Positions 1 through 6,054 of a stretch of 8,737 bases of DNA are shown here, in pieces; within the stretch, counting starts at the first letter, position 1; each line of letters starts with the position of its first letter. A program made the position numbers and the translations under genes. The notes under the pieces were generated by a model, which did not search any database, was not told where the DNA came from, and saw nothing but the letters and a program-made list of their open reading frames with translations. Origin of the DNA: Hydrogenophaga sp. (lineage in GTDB: Bacteria > Pseudomonadota > Gammaproteobacteria > Burkholderiales > Burkholderiaceae_C); contig JAGXRS010000080.1 in NCBI GenBank assembly GCA_018335615.1, positions 1-8,737 on the forward strand, given 5' to 3'.

Positions 1-6
1 GGTCGC

Positions 7-1197
7 ATGAGCGATCTGTCGACGCAGCTGATTCACCATCCTTACCGCGCGCCGGAGGGTTTCGAGGCGGTGCCGCCCGGCGTCTTCAAGGCCTCCACCG
101 TGATCTTTCCGAACGTGCAGGCATTGCGCACGCAGGAGTGGAAAGACAAGAGCGGCTACACCTATGGGCTGCATGGCACGCCCACCACCTTCACGCTGGA
201 GGAGCGCATCGCCACCATCGAGGGTGGGCACTTCTGCGTGCTGGCGCCCAGCGGGCTGTCGGCGGTGGCGCTGGTGGACATGGCCTTCCTGCGCCAGGGT
301 GACGAGGTGCTGTTGCCCGACAACGCGTACGGCCCGGGCAAGGCCTTTGCGGCGGGCGAACTGGCGGGCTGGGGCATCACCCACCGCTATTACGACCCGA
401 TGAACCCGGCCGACCTGGCCGCTCGCATCAGCCCGGCCACGCGGCTGGTGTGGCTGGAGGCACCTGGCTCCATCACGCTCGAATTTCCGGACCTGCCCGC
501 GCTGGTCGCGGTGGTGCGCCAGGCCAATGCCGGGCGGGCTTCCGCCCGGCCCATCGTCAACGCACTGGACAACACCTGGGGTGCCGGTATCGCCTTCGAT
601 GCCTTTGAACTGGGTGTGGACGTGTCGATGCAGGCGCTCACCAAGTACCCTAGTGGTGGTGCCGACGTGCTCATGGGCTCGGTCGTCACGCGCGACGCAT
701 CCCTTCACCAGCAGCTGCTGATGTGCCACATGCGCCTGGGACTGGGCGTGGCGGCGAACGACGCCGAGCTGGTGCTGCGTGGCTTGCCCAGCATGGCGCT
801 TCGTTACCATGCGCAGGATGCGACCACGCGCGACCTCGCGCAGTGGATGCAGCATCAGCCCGGCGTGGCCCAGGTGCTGCACCCCGCATTGGGGGGGTCT
901 CCTGGACACGCCCATTTCATGCGCGATGCGCGCGCGGCCGCCTGCCTGTTCAGCGCCGTATTCGATCCATCGATATCGCACGACCGCGTCGACGCGTTCT
1001 GCGACGCGCTGCAGCTGTTCCGGCTGGGCTGGAGCTGGGCCGGGCCGATCAGCCTGTGCGCCCCTTACGACGTGCCGTCCATCCGGACCACGCCTTGGCC
1101 CCACGCCGGTGGTCTGGTACGCTTTGCAGTCGGCCTTGAGGCAGCGGACGATCTTCGTGCCGACCTCGCCCAGGCCCTGGCCGTTCTGAACGGCTGA
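7..1197 (+). CDS. metC: Cystathionine beta-lyase (PLP-dependent, Cys/Met metabolism family)
   Basis: Predicted cytoplasmic PLP enzyme that cleaves cystathionine to homocysteine, pyruvate and ammonia in methionine biosynthesis. The 396-residue length is normal for the Cys/Met metabolism PLP family. Visible landmarks are PSGLSA at about 81-86 (cofactor phosphate loop), D188 in NALDNTWG (pairs with the pyridine nitrogen), K213 in ALTKYPSGG (the Schiff-base lysine) and R372 in GGLVRFAVGLE (substrate carboxylate). The family YxR motif that reaches the neighbouring subunit's PLP phosphate reads Y53-G-L55-H-G-T-P here, so the arginine is replaced by leucine. The start is the first ATG; only 6 bases upstream are visible, so a ribosome binding site cannot be judged. 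A terminator overlaps the 3' end, so the gene is probably not cotranscribed with the next one. Related gamma-synthases or lyases are possible, but the HGTPTT context and overall form fit MetC best. Confidence 0.9.
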   Translation: MSDLSTQLIHHPYRAPEGFEAVPPGVFKASTVIFPNVQALRTQEWKDKSGYTYGLHGTPTTFTLEERIATIEGGHFCVLAPSGLSAVALVDMAFLRQGDEVLLPDNAYGPGKAFAAGELAGWGITHRYYDPMNPADLAARISPATRLVWLEAPGSITLEFPDLPALVAVVRQANAGRASARPIVNALDNTWGAGIAFDAFELGVDVSMQALTKYPSGGADVLMGSVVTRDASLHQQLLMCHMRLGLGVAANDAELVLRGLPSMALRYHAQDATTRDLAQWMQHQPGVAQVLHPALGGSPGHAHFMRDARAAACLFSAVFDPSISHDRVDAFCDALQLFRLGWSWAGPISLCAPYDVPSIRTTPWPHAGGLVRFAVGLEAADDLRADLAQALAVLNG

Positions 1198-1203
1198 TTT
1201 TTT
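1180..1203 (+). terminator. Rho-independent terminator overlapping the metC stop codon
   Basis: A perfect 6-bp stem (GCCGTT at 1180-1185, AACGGC at 1189-1194) with a 3-base loop CTG is followed by TGA and then six T residues (1198-1203). The stem is made from the last five sense codons of metC, and the stop codon sits between stem and T-run. This is the only hairpin with a proper U-tract in the window. Confidence 0.75.
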
Positions 1204-1242
1204 CCATCCCATCCGACCCCCAACCCGACACGAAAGACAGTT

Positions 1243-1431
1243 TTGGCCACTCCCAATTACGGATACGAAAAACGCCAGCGCGAGCTGGCCAAGAAAAAGA
1301 AGAAAGAGGAAAAGTTGAAAGCCAAGGCCGGTGGCAAGCGCCCCGATGAGTACGGCGCACCGCAGGACGCCGCGCCTGAGGCAGACCCACAGGCCCCCGC
1401 CACTGGCCAGGGGCCAGCACCCGCCAACTGA
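1243..1431 (+). CDS. Small lysine-rich conserved hypothetical protein, TTG start
   Basis: A 62-residue protein of unknown function. The N-terminus is MATPNYGYEKRQREL, followed by a highly basic stretch (KKKKKEEKLKAKAGGK, about 17-32) that should form a charged helix, then an acidic, Ala/Pro-rich, probably disordered tail. There is no membrane segment, signal peptide or cysteine. No ATG or GTG lies in frame upstream, so the TTG at 1243 is the only sensible start; GAAAGA about 9 bases before it is at best a weak ribosome binding site. I recognise this kind of short MATPNYGYEKRQREL protein as recurring in Burkholderiales genomes, which supports it being real, but that is memory, not a search. 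The basic region could bind nucleic acid or the ribosome; this is speculation. It lies 45 bases after metC, beyond the metC terminator, and converges on selU. Confidence 0.75.
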   Translation: MATPNYGYEKRQRELAKKKKKEEKLKAKAGGKRPDEYGAPQDAAPEADPQAPATGQGPAPAN

Positions 1432-1437
1432 TGCGGG

Positions 1438-1457
1438 CGGCCGTTCATCGTCGGCCG
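1438..1457. terminator. Possible hairpin in the convergent gap between the small gene and selU
   Basis: CGGCCG at 1438-1443 and at 1452-1457 (self-complementary) can pair across an 8-base loop, followed on the plus strand by TTGGTTGT. It begins 7 bases after the stop of the small gene and lies 26 bases beyond the selU stop, so it could serve both transcripts. The U-tract is poor. Confidence 0.35.
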
Positions 1458-1482
1458 TTGGTTGTGGGCCGGGCGGATTGAA

Positions 1483-2559
1483 TCAGGCCGGCTCGGCCAC
1501 GGCCTCCAGGGCCAGCAGGTGGCGAGCCGCTTCCCGCAGAGACTGCGGCGAGCGCTCGGGCAGTTCACAACGCAGGGCCTGGCCGAAGCGCACAAAATTG
1601 CGCGCAATCGACTGCGCGTACATCGGGTCGTAGTGTTGCGTCAGCAGGTCCAGCACCACCGAAGGCGTTTCACCCCGCTGAACCCGCTCGGTCCAGTCCT
1701 GCACCACGGCCTTGCCCCGCAGCTCGACAAGAGCCTCCAGCCGCCGGCAGAAGAACGCCGGGTCGGTGACAAAAAAGTCATAGTCTTCCAGCAGCAGCGC
1801 CACACGCTCGCGGTCGGCCAGGCGCAGGTCGATGCAGGGGCTCTGCCGCATCGCGTCGATCAGGGCGTCGGGCACGCGCACATTGCCCACCTTCTTGCTC
1901 TCGCTTTCCACATAGACCGGGTGCTCAGGATCGAACCCCCGCAGCGCGCTCCAGATCAGGCTGTCGAAGCGTTTCTGGCTCGGTTGCTCCACGCCCGGGA
2001 TGTGGCCGAGCACCGAACTGCGGTGGCTGGCCAGTGCCTCCAGGTCCAACACCTGCGCGCCTTCGGCCGCCAATGCCTGCAGCAGGCGGGTCTTGCCGCT
2101 GCCGGTGGGGCCGCACACCACACGGTAGTGCAGCCGATTCGCCAGCGCGGGCAATGATTCCACCAGCGCGGCACGCCAGGCTTTGTAGCCCCCTTCGATC
2201 AGGGTGACCTGAAAGCCGATGGCGCCCAGGATGGTGGCCAGTGCGCCGCTGCGGTTGCCCCCGCGCCAGCAGTACACCAGCGGTTTCCAGCCCTTGGGCT
2301 TGTCGAGCAGTTCGCGCTCGATGTGCGCCGCGATGTTGCGCGCCGCCAGGGCGGCGCCACGCTTCTTGGCTTCGAAAGCGTTGACCTGCTTGTACATCGT
2401 GCCGATGGTGATGCGCTCGGCGTTGTTCAAGGTGGGCCAGTTCACGGCGCCTGGCACGTGGTCCAGCGCATGCTCGTCCTCGGTACGGGCATCGATGATG
2501 GTGTCGAACGTGTCGAGGCGGGCCAGGGCTTCGCCGGCGGGCAGGGATTGGACGGGCAT
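1483..2559 (-). CDS. selU: tRNA 2-selenouridine synthase (rhodanese plus P-loop)
   Basis: Converts 2-thiouridine at the wobble position of Lys, Glu and Gln tRNAs to 2-selenouridine using selenophosphate, through a geranylated intermediate; also called mnmH or ybbB. The 358 residues have the family's two-part build. An N-terminal rhodanese domain (about 1-130) has its catalytic cysteine at C97 in YCWRGGNRSG, the same position as the essential cysteine in E. coli SelU. A C-terminal P-loop domain has Walker A GPTGSGKT at 150-157 and SHRSSVLG shortly after. The length is typical and the reading frame intact. It starts at ATG 2559, only 6 bases after the tesA stop, so the two are probably cotranscribed. 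No Shine-Dalgarno sequence precedes the start; GATAAT lies 5 bases upstream instead. The selenophosphate synthetase (selD) it needs is not in this window. Confidence 0.95.
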   Translation of the reverse strand: MPVQSLPAGEALARLDTFDTIIDARTEDEHALDHVPGAVNWPTLNNAERITIGTMYKQVNAFEAKKRGAALAARNIAAHIERELLDKPKGWKPLVYCWRGGNRSGALATILGAIGFQVTLIEGGYKAWRAALVESLPALANRLHYRVVCGPTGSGKTRLLQALAAEGAQVLDLEALASHRSSVLGHIPGVEQPSQKRFDSLIWSALRGFDPEHPVYVESESKKVGNVRVPDALIDAMRQSPCIDLRLADRERVALLLEDYDFFVTDPAFFCRRLEALVELRGKAVVQDWTERVQRGETPSVVLDLLTQHYDPMYAQSIARNFVRFGQALRCELPERSPQSLREAARHLLALEAVAEPA

Positions 2560-2564
2560 GGCCG

Positions 2565-2570
2565 ATTATC
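2565..2570 (-). promoter_or_regulatory. Candidate -10 element (GATAAT) 5 bases before selU ATG
   Basis: GATAAT matches TATAAT at five of six positions and sits at a distance where the transcript would begin at or next to the selU ATG. Its TAA is also the tesA stop codon. No convincing -35 hexamer is visible 16-18 bases upstream, and reinitiation from tesA is an alternative explanation for selU translation. Confidence 0.3.
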
Positions 2571-3231
2571 GGGGCAGCAGCTTGCGCAGCTCCGGCCACA
2601 CATTGGCCAGCATGGTGGCCTGGGCCGCTTCGTTGGGGTGGATGCGGTCGTTCTGGAACAGGCTGGTCGGGTCGGCGAGATCGGCCACATCTTTCAGGAA
2701 GAAGGGCACCAGCGCCGTTTTCTGCTCACGCGCCACGGTCACGAACAACTCGCGAAACTCTCGGGCGTAGGCCGTGCCGTAGTTGGGCGGCATGTCCATG
2801 CCCAGGATCAGCACCTGGGCGCCTGCAGCGCGGGCCTGACGGGCCATGTCGGCCAGGTTGTCGCGCGTCATGTTCAGGGGCAGGCCGCGCAGGGCATCGT
2901 TGCCGCCCAGCTCCAGCACCACCACGGCGGGCTGGTGCTGGCGCAGCAGCGCGGGCAGGCGCGAGCGCCCGCCGGAGGTGGTCTCGCCGCTGACGCTGGC
3001 ATTGACCACCCGTGCCCGGCGCTTCTCGCTCGCCAGGCGCTGTTCCAGCAAGGCGACCCAGCCGGTGCCGCGGCGCAGCCCGTATTCGGCGCTCAGCGAG
3101 TCGCCCACGATCAGGATCGCGGGTGGGGCGGCCGGGCCGCCTGCGCTGCCCGCGGTTTGTGCCTGGGCAGCGGTCCAAGACCCCGGCAGCGCGAGCGCCA
3201 GGGCCAGCGCGTTAAAGTGACGTCGTTTCAA
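2566..3231 (-). CDS. tesA: Arylesterase / acyl-CoA thioesterase I-like GDSL (SGNH) hydrolase, exported
   Basis: A periplasmic lipolytic enzyme of the TesA/lysophospholipase L1/arylesterase group, hydrolysing thioesters or esters of acyl groups. The 221 residues begin with a signal peptide (MKRR, hydrophobic ALALALALP, likely cut after AQA at about 24). All four SGNH blocks are present: GDSLS with nucleophile S45, G82 in NASVSGETT, N111 in LELGGND, and D195/H198 in NDRIHPN. The start is TTG at 3231, chosen because it gives a clean signal peptide and has GGAAAGG 7 bases upstream (3239-3245, minus strand). It is divergent from the ABC ATPase, the arrangement of tesA and ybbA in E. coli, which supports the assignment. 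It is followed closely by selU. The true substrate cannot be told from sequence. Confidence 0.9.
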   Translation of the reverse strand: MKRRHFNALALALALPGSWTAAQAQTAGSAGGPAAPPAILIVGDSLSAEYGLRRGTGWVALLEQRLASEKRRARVVNASVSGETTSGGRSRLPALLRQHQPAVVVLELGGNDALRGLPLNMTRDNLADMARQARAAGAQVLILGMDMPPNYGTAYAREFRELFVTVAREQKTALVPFFLKDVADLADPTSLFQNDRIHPNEAAQATMLANVWPELRKLLPR

Positions 3232-3245
3232 CTCAGGACCTTTCC
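3232..3245. promoter_or_regulatory. 14-base divergent start region with two interleaved ribosome binding sites
   Basis: On the plus strand AGGA (3235-3238) lies 7 bases before the ABC ATG. On the minus strand GGAAAGG (3245-3239) lies 7 bases before the tesA TTG. Nothing else fits in the gap, so both promoters must lie inside the opposite gene and the two 5' leaders must be complementary if both are transcribed. Confidence 0.7.
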
Positions 3246-3938
3246 ATGTCGGATGTGATGATTGCCGTGCAGCACGTGTTCAAGTCGGTGACCGATTCGA
3301 CCGGTACCCTGACGATACTGCGGGATATCGACTTTTCGCTCAACAAGGGCGAAACCGCGGCCATCGTGGGGGCCTCCGGATCGGGCAAGAGCACGCTGCT
3401 GTCGATCATTGCGGGGTTGGATACGCCCACCAGCGGCACAGTTCAGATGGATGGCACCGATCTGTTTGCCCTGGACGAAGACCAGCGCGCCGCCCTGCGG
3501 GCGCAGAAGCTGGGCTTCGTGTTCCAGAGTTTCCAGCTGCTGGGCAACCTGACGGCGCTGGAAAACGTGATGCTGCCACTGGAGCTGTCTGGCCGGCGTG
3601 ACGCCCGGGCCACCGCCACCCAGATGCTGCAGCGGGTGGGCCTGGGCGAGCGGCTGGGCCACTACCCCAAGGTGCTTTCGGGCGGGGAGCAGCAGCGGGT
3701 GGCGCTGGCGCGGGCCTTTGTGGTGCAGCCCGCCGTGTTGCTGGCCGACGAGCCCACCGGCAGCCTGGATTTCGCCACCGGCGCGACCATCATGGAACTG
3801 ATGTTCGACCTCAACCGCGAGCAGGGCACGACGCTGGTGCTGGTGACGCACGACCGGGCCATTGCGCAGCGTTGCGAGCGGCGCATCACCATCGAAGCGG
3901 GGCAGGTGGCGGTGGAAGCGGTCGCCCTGGCCGGCTGA
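3246..3938 (+). CDS. ybbA: ABC transporter ATP-binding protein, YbbA/LolD type
   Basis: The 230-residue cytoplasmic ATPase subunit of a MacB/LolD-like (type VII) ABC exporter or lipoprotein-release-like system. All nucleotide-binding motifs are intact: Walker A GASGSGKST at 42-50, Q-loop Q94 in FVFQSFQLL, signature LSGGEQQR at 144-151, Walker B VLLADEP at 164-170 followed by the D-loop GSLD, and switch H202 in VTHD. The start is ATG 3246 with AGGA 7 bases upstream; a second ATG at 3258 is possible but lacks that site. Position beside divergent tesA matches E. coli ybbA. There, a large permease gene (ybbP) follows ybbA; here rlmB follows instead, so the partner membrane protein is not adjacent. 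The assignment to the family is firm; its orthology to ybbA rests on context. Confidence 0.88.
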   Translation: MSDVMIAVQHVFKSVTDSTGTLTILRDIDFSLNKGETAAIVGASGSGKSTLLSIIAGLDTPTSGTVQMDGTDLFALDEDQRAALRAQKLGFVFQSFQLLGNLTALENVMLPLELSGRRDARATATQMLQRVGLGERLGHYPKVLSGGEQQRVALARAFVVQPAVLLADEPTGSLDFATGATIMELMFDLNREQGTTLVLVTHDRAIAQRCERRITIEAGQVAVEAVALAG

Positions 3939-3957
3939 CGGGGGTGCGGGGGGCGCC

Positions 3958-4003
3958 CGCAGGGGAGCCTGCGCCGCCAGGCGCCAGCAAGCCTGGAGCG
4001 GCG
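3958..4003 (+). terminator. Overlapping hairpins after the ABC ATPase gene, no U-tract
   Basis: Two mutually exclusive structures are visible. The first has CGCAGG (3958-3963) pairing with CCTGCG (3968-3973) over loop GGAG. The second, stronger one has CGCCG plus CCAGGC (3972-3982) pairing with GCCTGG and CGGCG (3991-3996, 3999-4003), with an 8-base loop and a 2-base bulge. They occupy most of the 79-base gap before rlmB. No T-run follows, so this may act as an mRNA-stabilising 3' end or a weak terminator. Confidence 0.4.
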
Positions 4004-4005
4004 GC

Positions 4006-4011
4006 GATAAT
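4006..4011 (+). promoter_or_regulatory. Candidate -10 element (GATAAT) 6 bases before rlmB ATG
   Basis: With GATAAT at the -12 to -7 positions, +1 falls exactly on the A of the rlmB ATG at 4018, predicting a leaderless mRNA. No Shine-Dalgarno sequence is present between it and the ATG. A recognisable -35 hexamer is missing. Confidence 0.4.
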
Positions 4012-4017
4012 TCCCGC

Positions 4018-4764
4018 ATGTCATCCCCCAAAGTACTGTTCGGCTTCCATGCCGTGGGCGTGCGCCTGAAGACCGCGCCGCAATCGATTGTCGAGATCTA
4101 CTACGAGGCCACCCGGCGCGATGCCCGCATGCGCCAGTTTCTCGACCGGGCCCGCGAGGCCGGTGCGCGCCTGATCGAAGCCGACAGCCTGCGCCTGGCC
4201 AAACTGGCCGGCAGCCACGGCCACCAGGGCGTTGCGGCCCGTGTGGAGGCCATTGCGCAGGTGCATTCGCTGGACGAGCTGCTCGAAAACCTGGAAGCCG
4301 AAGGGGTGGAGTCCCCCTTGCTGCTGGTGCTCGACGGCATCACCGATCCGCACAACCTCGGCGCCTGCCTGCGCGTGGCCGATGGCGCCGGTGCCCATGC
4401 CGTGATTGCGCCGAAGGACCACGCCGCCGGCATCAACGCCACGGTGGCCAAGGTGGCCAGCGGTGCGGCCGAGACCATGCCGTACTTCATGGTCACCAAC
4501 CTGGCGCGCACGCTGGGCGAGCTGAAGGAGCGCAACATCTGGGTCATTGGCACCAGCGATGACGCGCCCAAGACGCTCTACCAGGTGGACCTCAAGGGGC
4601 CGGTGGCGCTCGTGCTGGGCGCCGAGGGCGACGGCATGCGCCAGCTCACGCGCAAGACCTGCGACGAACTCATCAGCATTCCCATGCGCGGCGCGGTCGA
4701 GAGCCTGAACGTGTCGGTGGCCAGCGGCGTGTGCCTGTACGAGGCGCTGCGCCAGCGCAGCTGA
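4018..4764 (+). CDS. rlmB: 23S rRNA (guanosine(2251)-2'-O)-methyltransferase
   Basis: A SPOUT-class (TrmH/SpoU) enzyme that methylates the ribose of G2251 in the peptidyl-transferase P-loop of 23S rRNA using S-adenosylmethionine. The 248 residues are close to the usual 240-250. An N-terminal L30e-like RNA-binding domain covers about 1-80 (FGFHAVGVRLK; AGSHGHQGVAARV). The knotted methyltransferase domain follows, with motif 1 at D110-PHNLGACLR-119, motif 2 at VLGAEGDGMR (199-208) and motif 3 at IPMRGAVESLNVSVA (221-235). The ATG at 4018 is chosen because the protein begins there as RlmB normally does. The open frame continues upstream into the ABC gene, but that part is arginine- and glycine-rich and unlike the family. 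It converges on the chromate-transporter genes, leaving a 69-base gap. Confidence 0.94.
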   Translation: MSSPKVLFGFHAVGVRLKTAPQSIVEIYYEATRRDARMRQFLDRAREAGARLIEADSLRLAKLAGSHGHQGVAARVEAIAQVHSLDELLENLEAEGVESPLLLVLDGITDPHNLGACLRVADGAGAHAVIAPKDHAAGINATVAKVASGAAETMPYFMVTNLARTLGELKERNIWVIGTSDDAPKTLYQVDLKGPVALVLGAEGDGMRQLTRKTCDELISIPMRGAVESLNVSVASGVCLYEALRQRS

Positions 4765-4802
4765 TCGAAGGGTTGCGGCGTCGTCAGCAGCACGAGGATG
4801 CG

Positions 4803-4831
4803 GCCTGGCGGTGCGGGCACGCGCCACAGGC
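4803..4831. terminator. Possible bidirectional hairpin between convergent rlmB and chromate transporter genes
   Basis: GCC-TGGCG-GTG (4803-4805, 4806-4810, 4811-4813) can pair with CAC, CGCCA and GGC (4818-4820, 4822-4826, 4829-4831) around a CGGG loop, with small bulges on the right arm. It begins 2 bases past the minus-strand stop codon at 4834 and 38 bases past the rlmB stop. No U-tract is present on either strand, so an intrinsic terminator is uncertain. Confidence 0.35.
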
Positions 4832-4833
4832 GC

Positions 4834-5430
4834 TCATACCCAGCCCAGCGCGCCCAGCAGGGCGCCGGCGCCAATCAGCCACAGCAGGTGCAGGCGGGTG
4901 CGCCAGACCAGCAGCGTGGCGACCGCGGTAAGGAGCCACAGCGGCCAGTCGCGCGCCGGGTGGTCGTGGGAGCCGGTGAGCAGCCAGCCGGTGGCGATCA
5001 GCAGCGCGATCACGATCGGGGCCATGCCGGTCTTGAAGGCGCGCACCACGCGCAGCTCGCGGTTGCGGTGCGCCCAGCGCGTGGCGGTGTAGGTCAGCAC
5101 CGATGAGGGCAGCATGATGGCCACCATGGTGACCGCCACGCCGAACAGGGCGAGCGCCCAGGCCAGCCAGCCGGCGCCAGGGCCGCCACCCGCGTTGAGG
5201 CCCACGTTCCAGCCCAGCAGGGCGACGAACAGCACATTGGGTCCCGGCGCGGCCTGTGACAGGGCAATGGACGAGGTGAACTGCCCATCGGTGAGCCAGC
5301 CGTTTTCGTGCACCAGGTAGCGGTGCATGTCCGGCGCCGTGGTGATGGCCCCGCCCACTGCCAGCAGCGAGAGCGAGGCGAAGTGGCTGAAGAGGTCGAG
5401 CCAGTTGCCCGGGGTGGCTGCCATGCTCAT
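4834..5430 (-). CDS. Chromate transporter family protein, second half of a split pair
   Basis: A 198-residue polytopic inner-membrane protein of the CHR superfamily (Chromate_transp domain), predicted to work with the upstream paralogue as a two-subunit chromate or related anion transporter. The conserved N-terminal region is visible: FASLSLLAVGGAITTAP (about 17-33), WLTDGQF, then the hallmark PGPN at 62-65. Hydrophobic segments follow at about 85-110, 136-152, 161-176 and 181-197. The start is ATG 5430, overlapping the upstream stop as ATGA, with GGAG 8 bases before it (5442-5439, minus strand). A longer frame to 5577 exists but would run through the upstream gene. Short CHR proteins encoded as adjacent pairs are a known form of the family. 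Many members are not proven chromate carriers, so the substrate is open. Confidence 0.85.
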   Translation of the reverse strand: MSMAATPGNWLDLFSHFASLSLLAVGGAITTAPDMHRYLVHENGWLTDGQFTSSIALSQAAPGPNVLFVALLGWNVGLNAGGGPGAGWLAWALALFGVAVTMVAIMLPSSVLTYTATRWAHRNRELRVVRAFKTGMAPIVIALLIATGWLLTGSHDHPARDWPLWLLTAVATLLVWRTRLHLLWLIGAGALLGALGWV

Positions 5431-6047
5431 GCGCCGTGCTCCACCGTGGACGGGGTGGCCCCCACCACCCGGTAGGCCCACAGACAGGCGCCGCCGCCGA
5501 TGCCCGCCAGCACCCACAGCAGCGGCCAGCGCAGCAGCGCAATGGCCACGAAGGTCAGGGCCGCCAGGCCAATGCACACGCCCATGCCCATGGCGTTGCG
5601 GTCCAGGGCTGCGATGAGTTTGATGCCGGTGGCGGTGATCAGGCCGGCCGCCACGGCGCCCATGCCGCGCAGCGCGCCCTGCGCCAGCGGCGAGTCGGCC
5701 ACGCCACCGTAGAGCGCCGCGAGCAGCAGCACGATGACCAGCGGCGCGGCCAGCATGCCGGCGAGGGCCGCCAGCGCGCCGGGCAGGCCGAAATAGCGCC
5801 CGCCGATCATCATCGACAGGTTGACCACGTTGGGCCCTGGGAGGATCTGGGCCACGGCCCAGTCTTCGACGAACTGCTCGCGGGTCATCCAGCGTTTCTT
5901 GTCCACCAGTTCGCGCTGTACCACCGCCAGCACGCCGCCGAAACCCTGCAACGCCAGCCAGGTGAAGGACAGGAACAGGTCGGTCCTGGAACGGGGGCGA
6001 TGGGGGGCAGAGGGGTCGGGCGCGGGCAGCGAGGAGGGGGCGGGCAT
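5427..6047 (-). CDS. Chromate transporter family protein, first half of a split pair
   Basis: A 206-residue CHR-superfamily membrane protein, the partner of the one encoded just downstream with a 4-base overlap. After a proline-rich, likely cytoplasmic tail (1-21), the domain begins with LFLSFTWLALQGFGG (24-38), then REL..KKRWMTREQF and the signature PGPN at 70-73. Hydrophobic segments follow at about 88-113, 126-146, 152-172 and 174-193. It resembles its neighbour at GG, W(M/L)T, QF and PGPN, consistent with duplication. The start is ATG 6047, 8 bases past the response regulator stop. There is no Shine-Dalgarno sequence; GATAAT lies 7 bases before the ATG. Transport of chromate is the family label and not shown here. 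Confidence 0.87.
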   Translation of the reverse strand: MPAPSSLPAPDPSAPHRPRSRTDLFLSFTWLALQGFGGVLAVVQRELVDKKRWMTREQFVEDWAVAQILPGPNVVNLSMMIGGRYFGLPGALAALAGMLAAPLVIVLLLAALYGGVADSPLAQGALRGMGAVAAGLITATGIKLIAALDRNAMGMGVCIGLAALTFVAIALLRWPLLWVLAGIGGGACLWAYRVVGATPSTVEHGA

Positions 6048-6054
6048 GCGCCCG

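Noticed and set aside
1285..1320. A-rich lysine codon run considered as a programmed frameshift site
   Set aside because: The in-frame context is G-AAA-AAG, not the slippery A-AAA-AAG heptamer, and no extended alternative product or stimulatory structure was seen.
2323..3258. 311-codon open frame on the plus strand, antisense to tesA and part of selU
   Set aside because: The opposite strand carries all SGNH blocks and the SelU rhodanese domain; this frame has no motif of its own.
3862..4017. Upstream extension of rlmB into the ABC gene
   Set aside because: It would overlap the ABC coding region and add about 52 arginine- and glycine-rich residues unlike any RlmB. The ATG at 4018 gives the standard protein.
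3228..4031. 267-codon open frame on the minus strand, antisense to the ABC ATPase
   Set aside because: Composition is His/Gln/Arg-rich without domains, while the plus strand has every ABC ATPase motif.
5431..5577. Upstream extension of the second chromate-transporter gene
   Set aside because: It would overlap the first transporter gene by about 150 bases with a non-membrane, low-complexity N-terminus. The ATGA overlap and GGAG site support the ATG at 5430.
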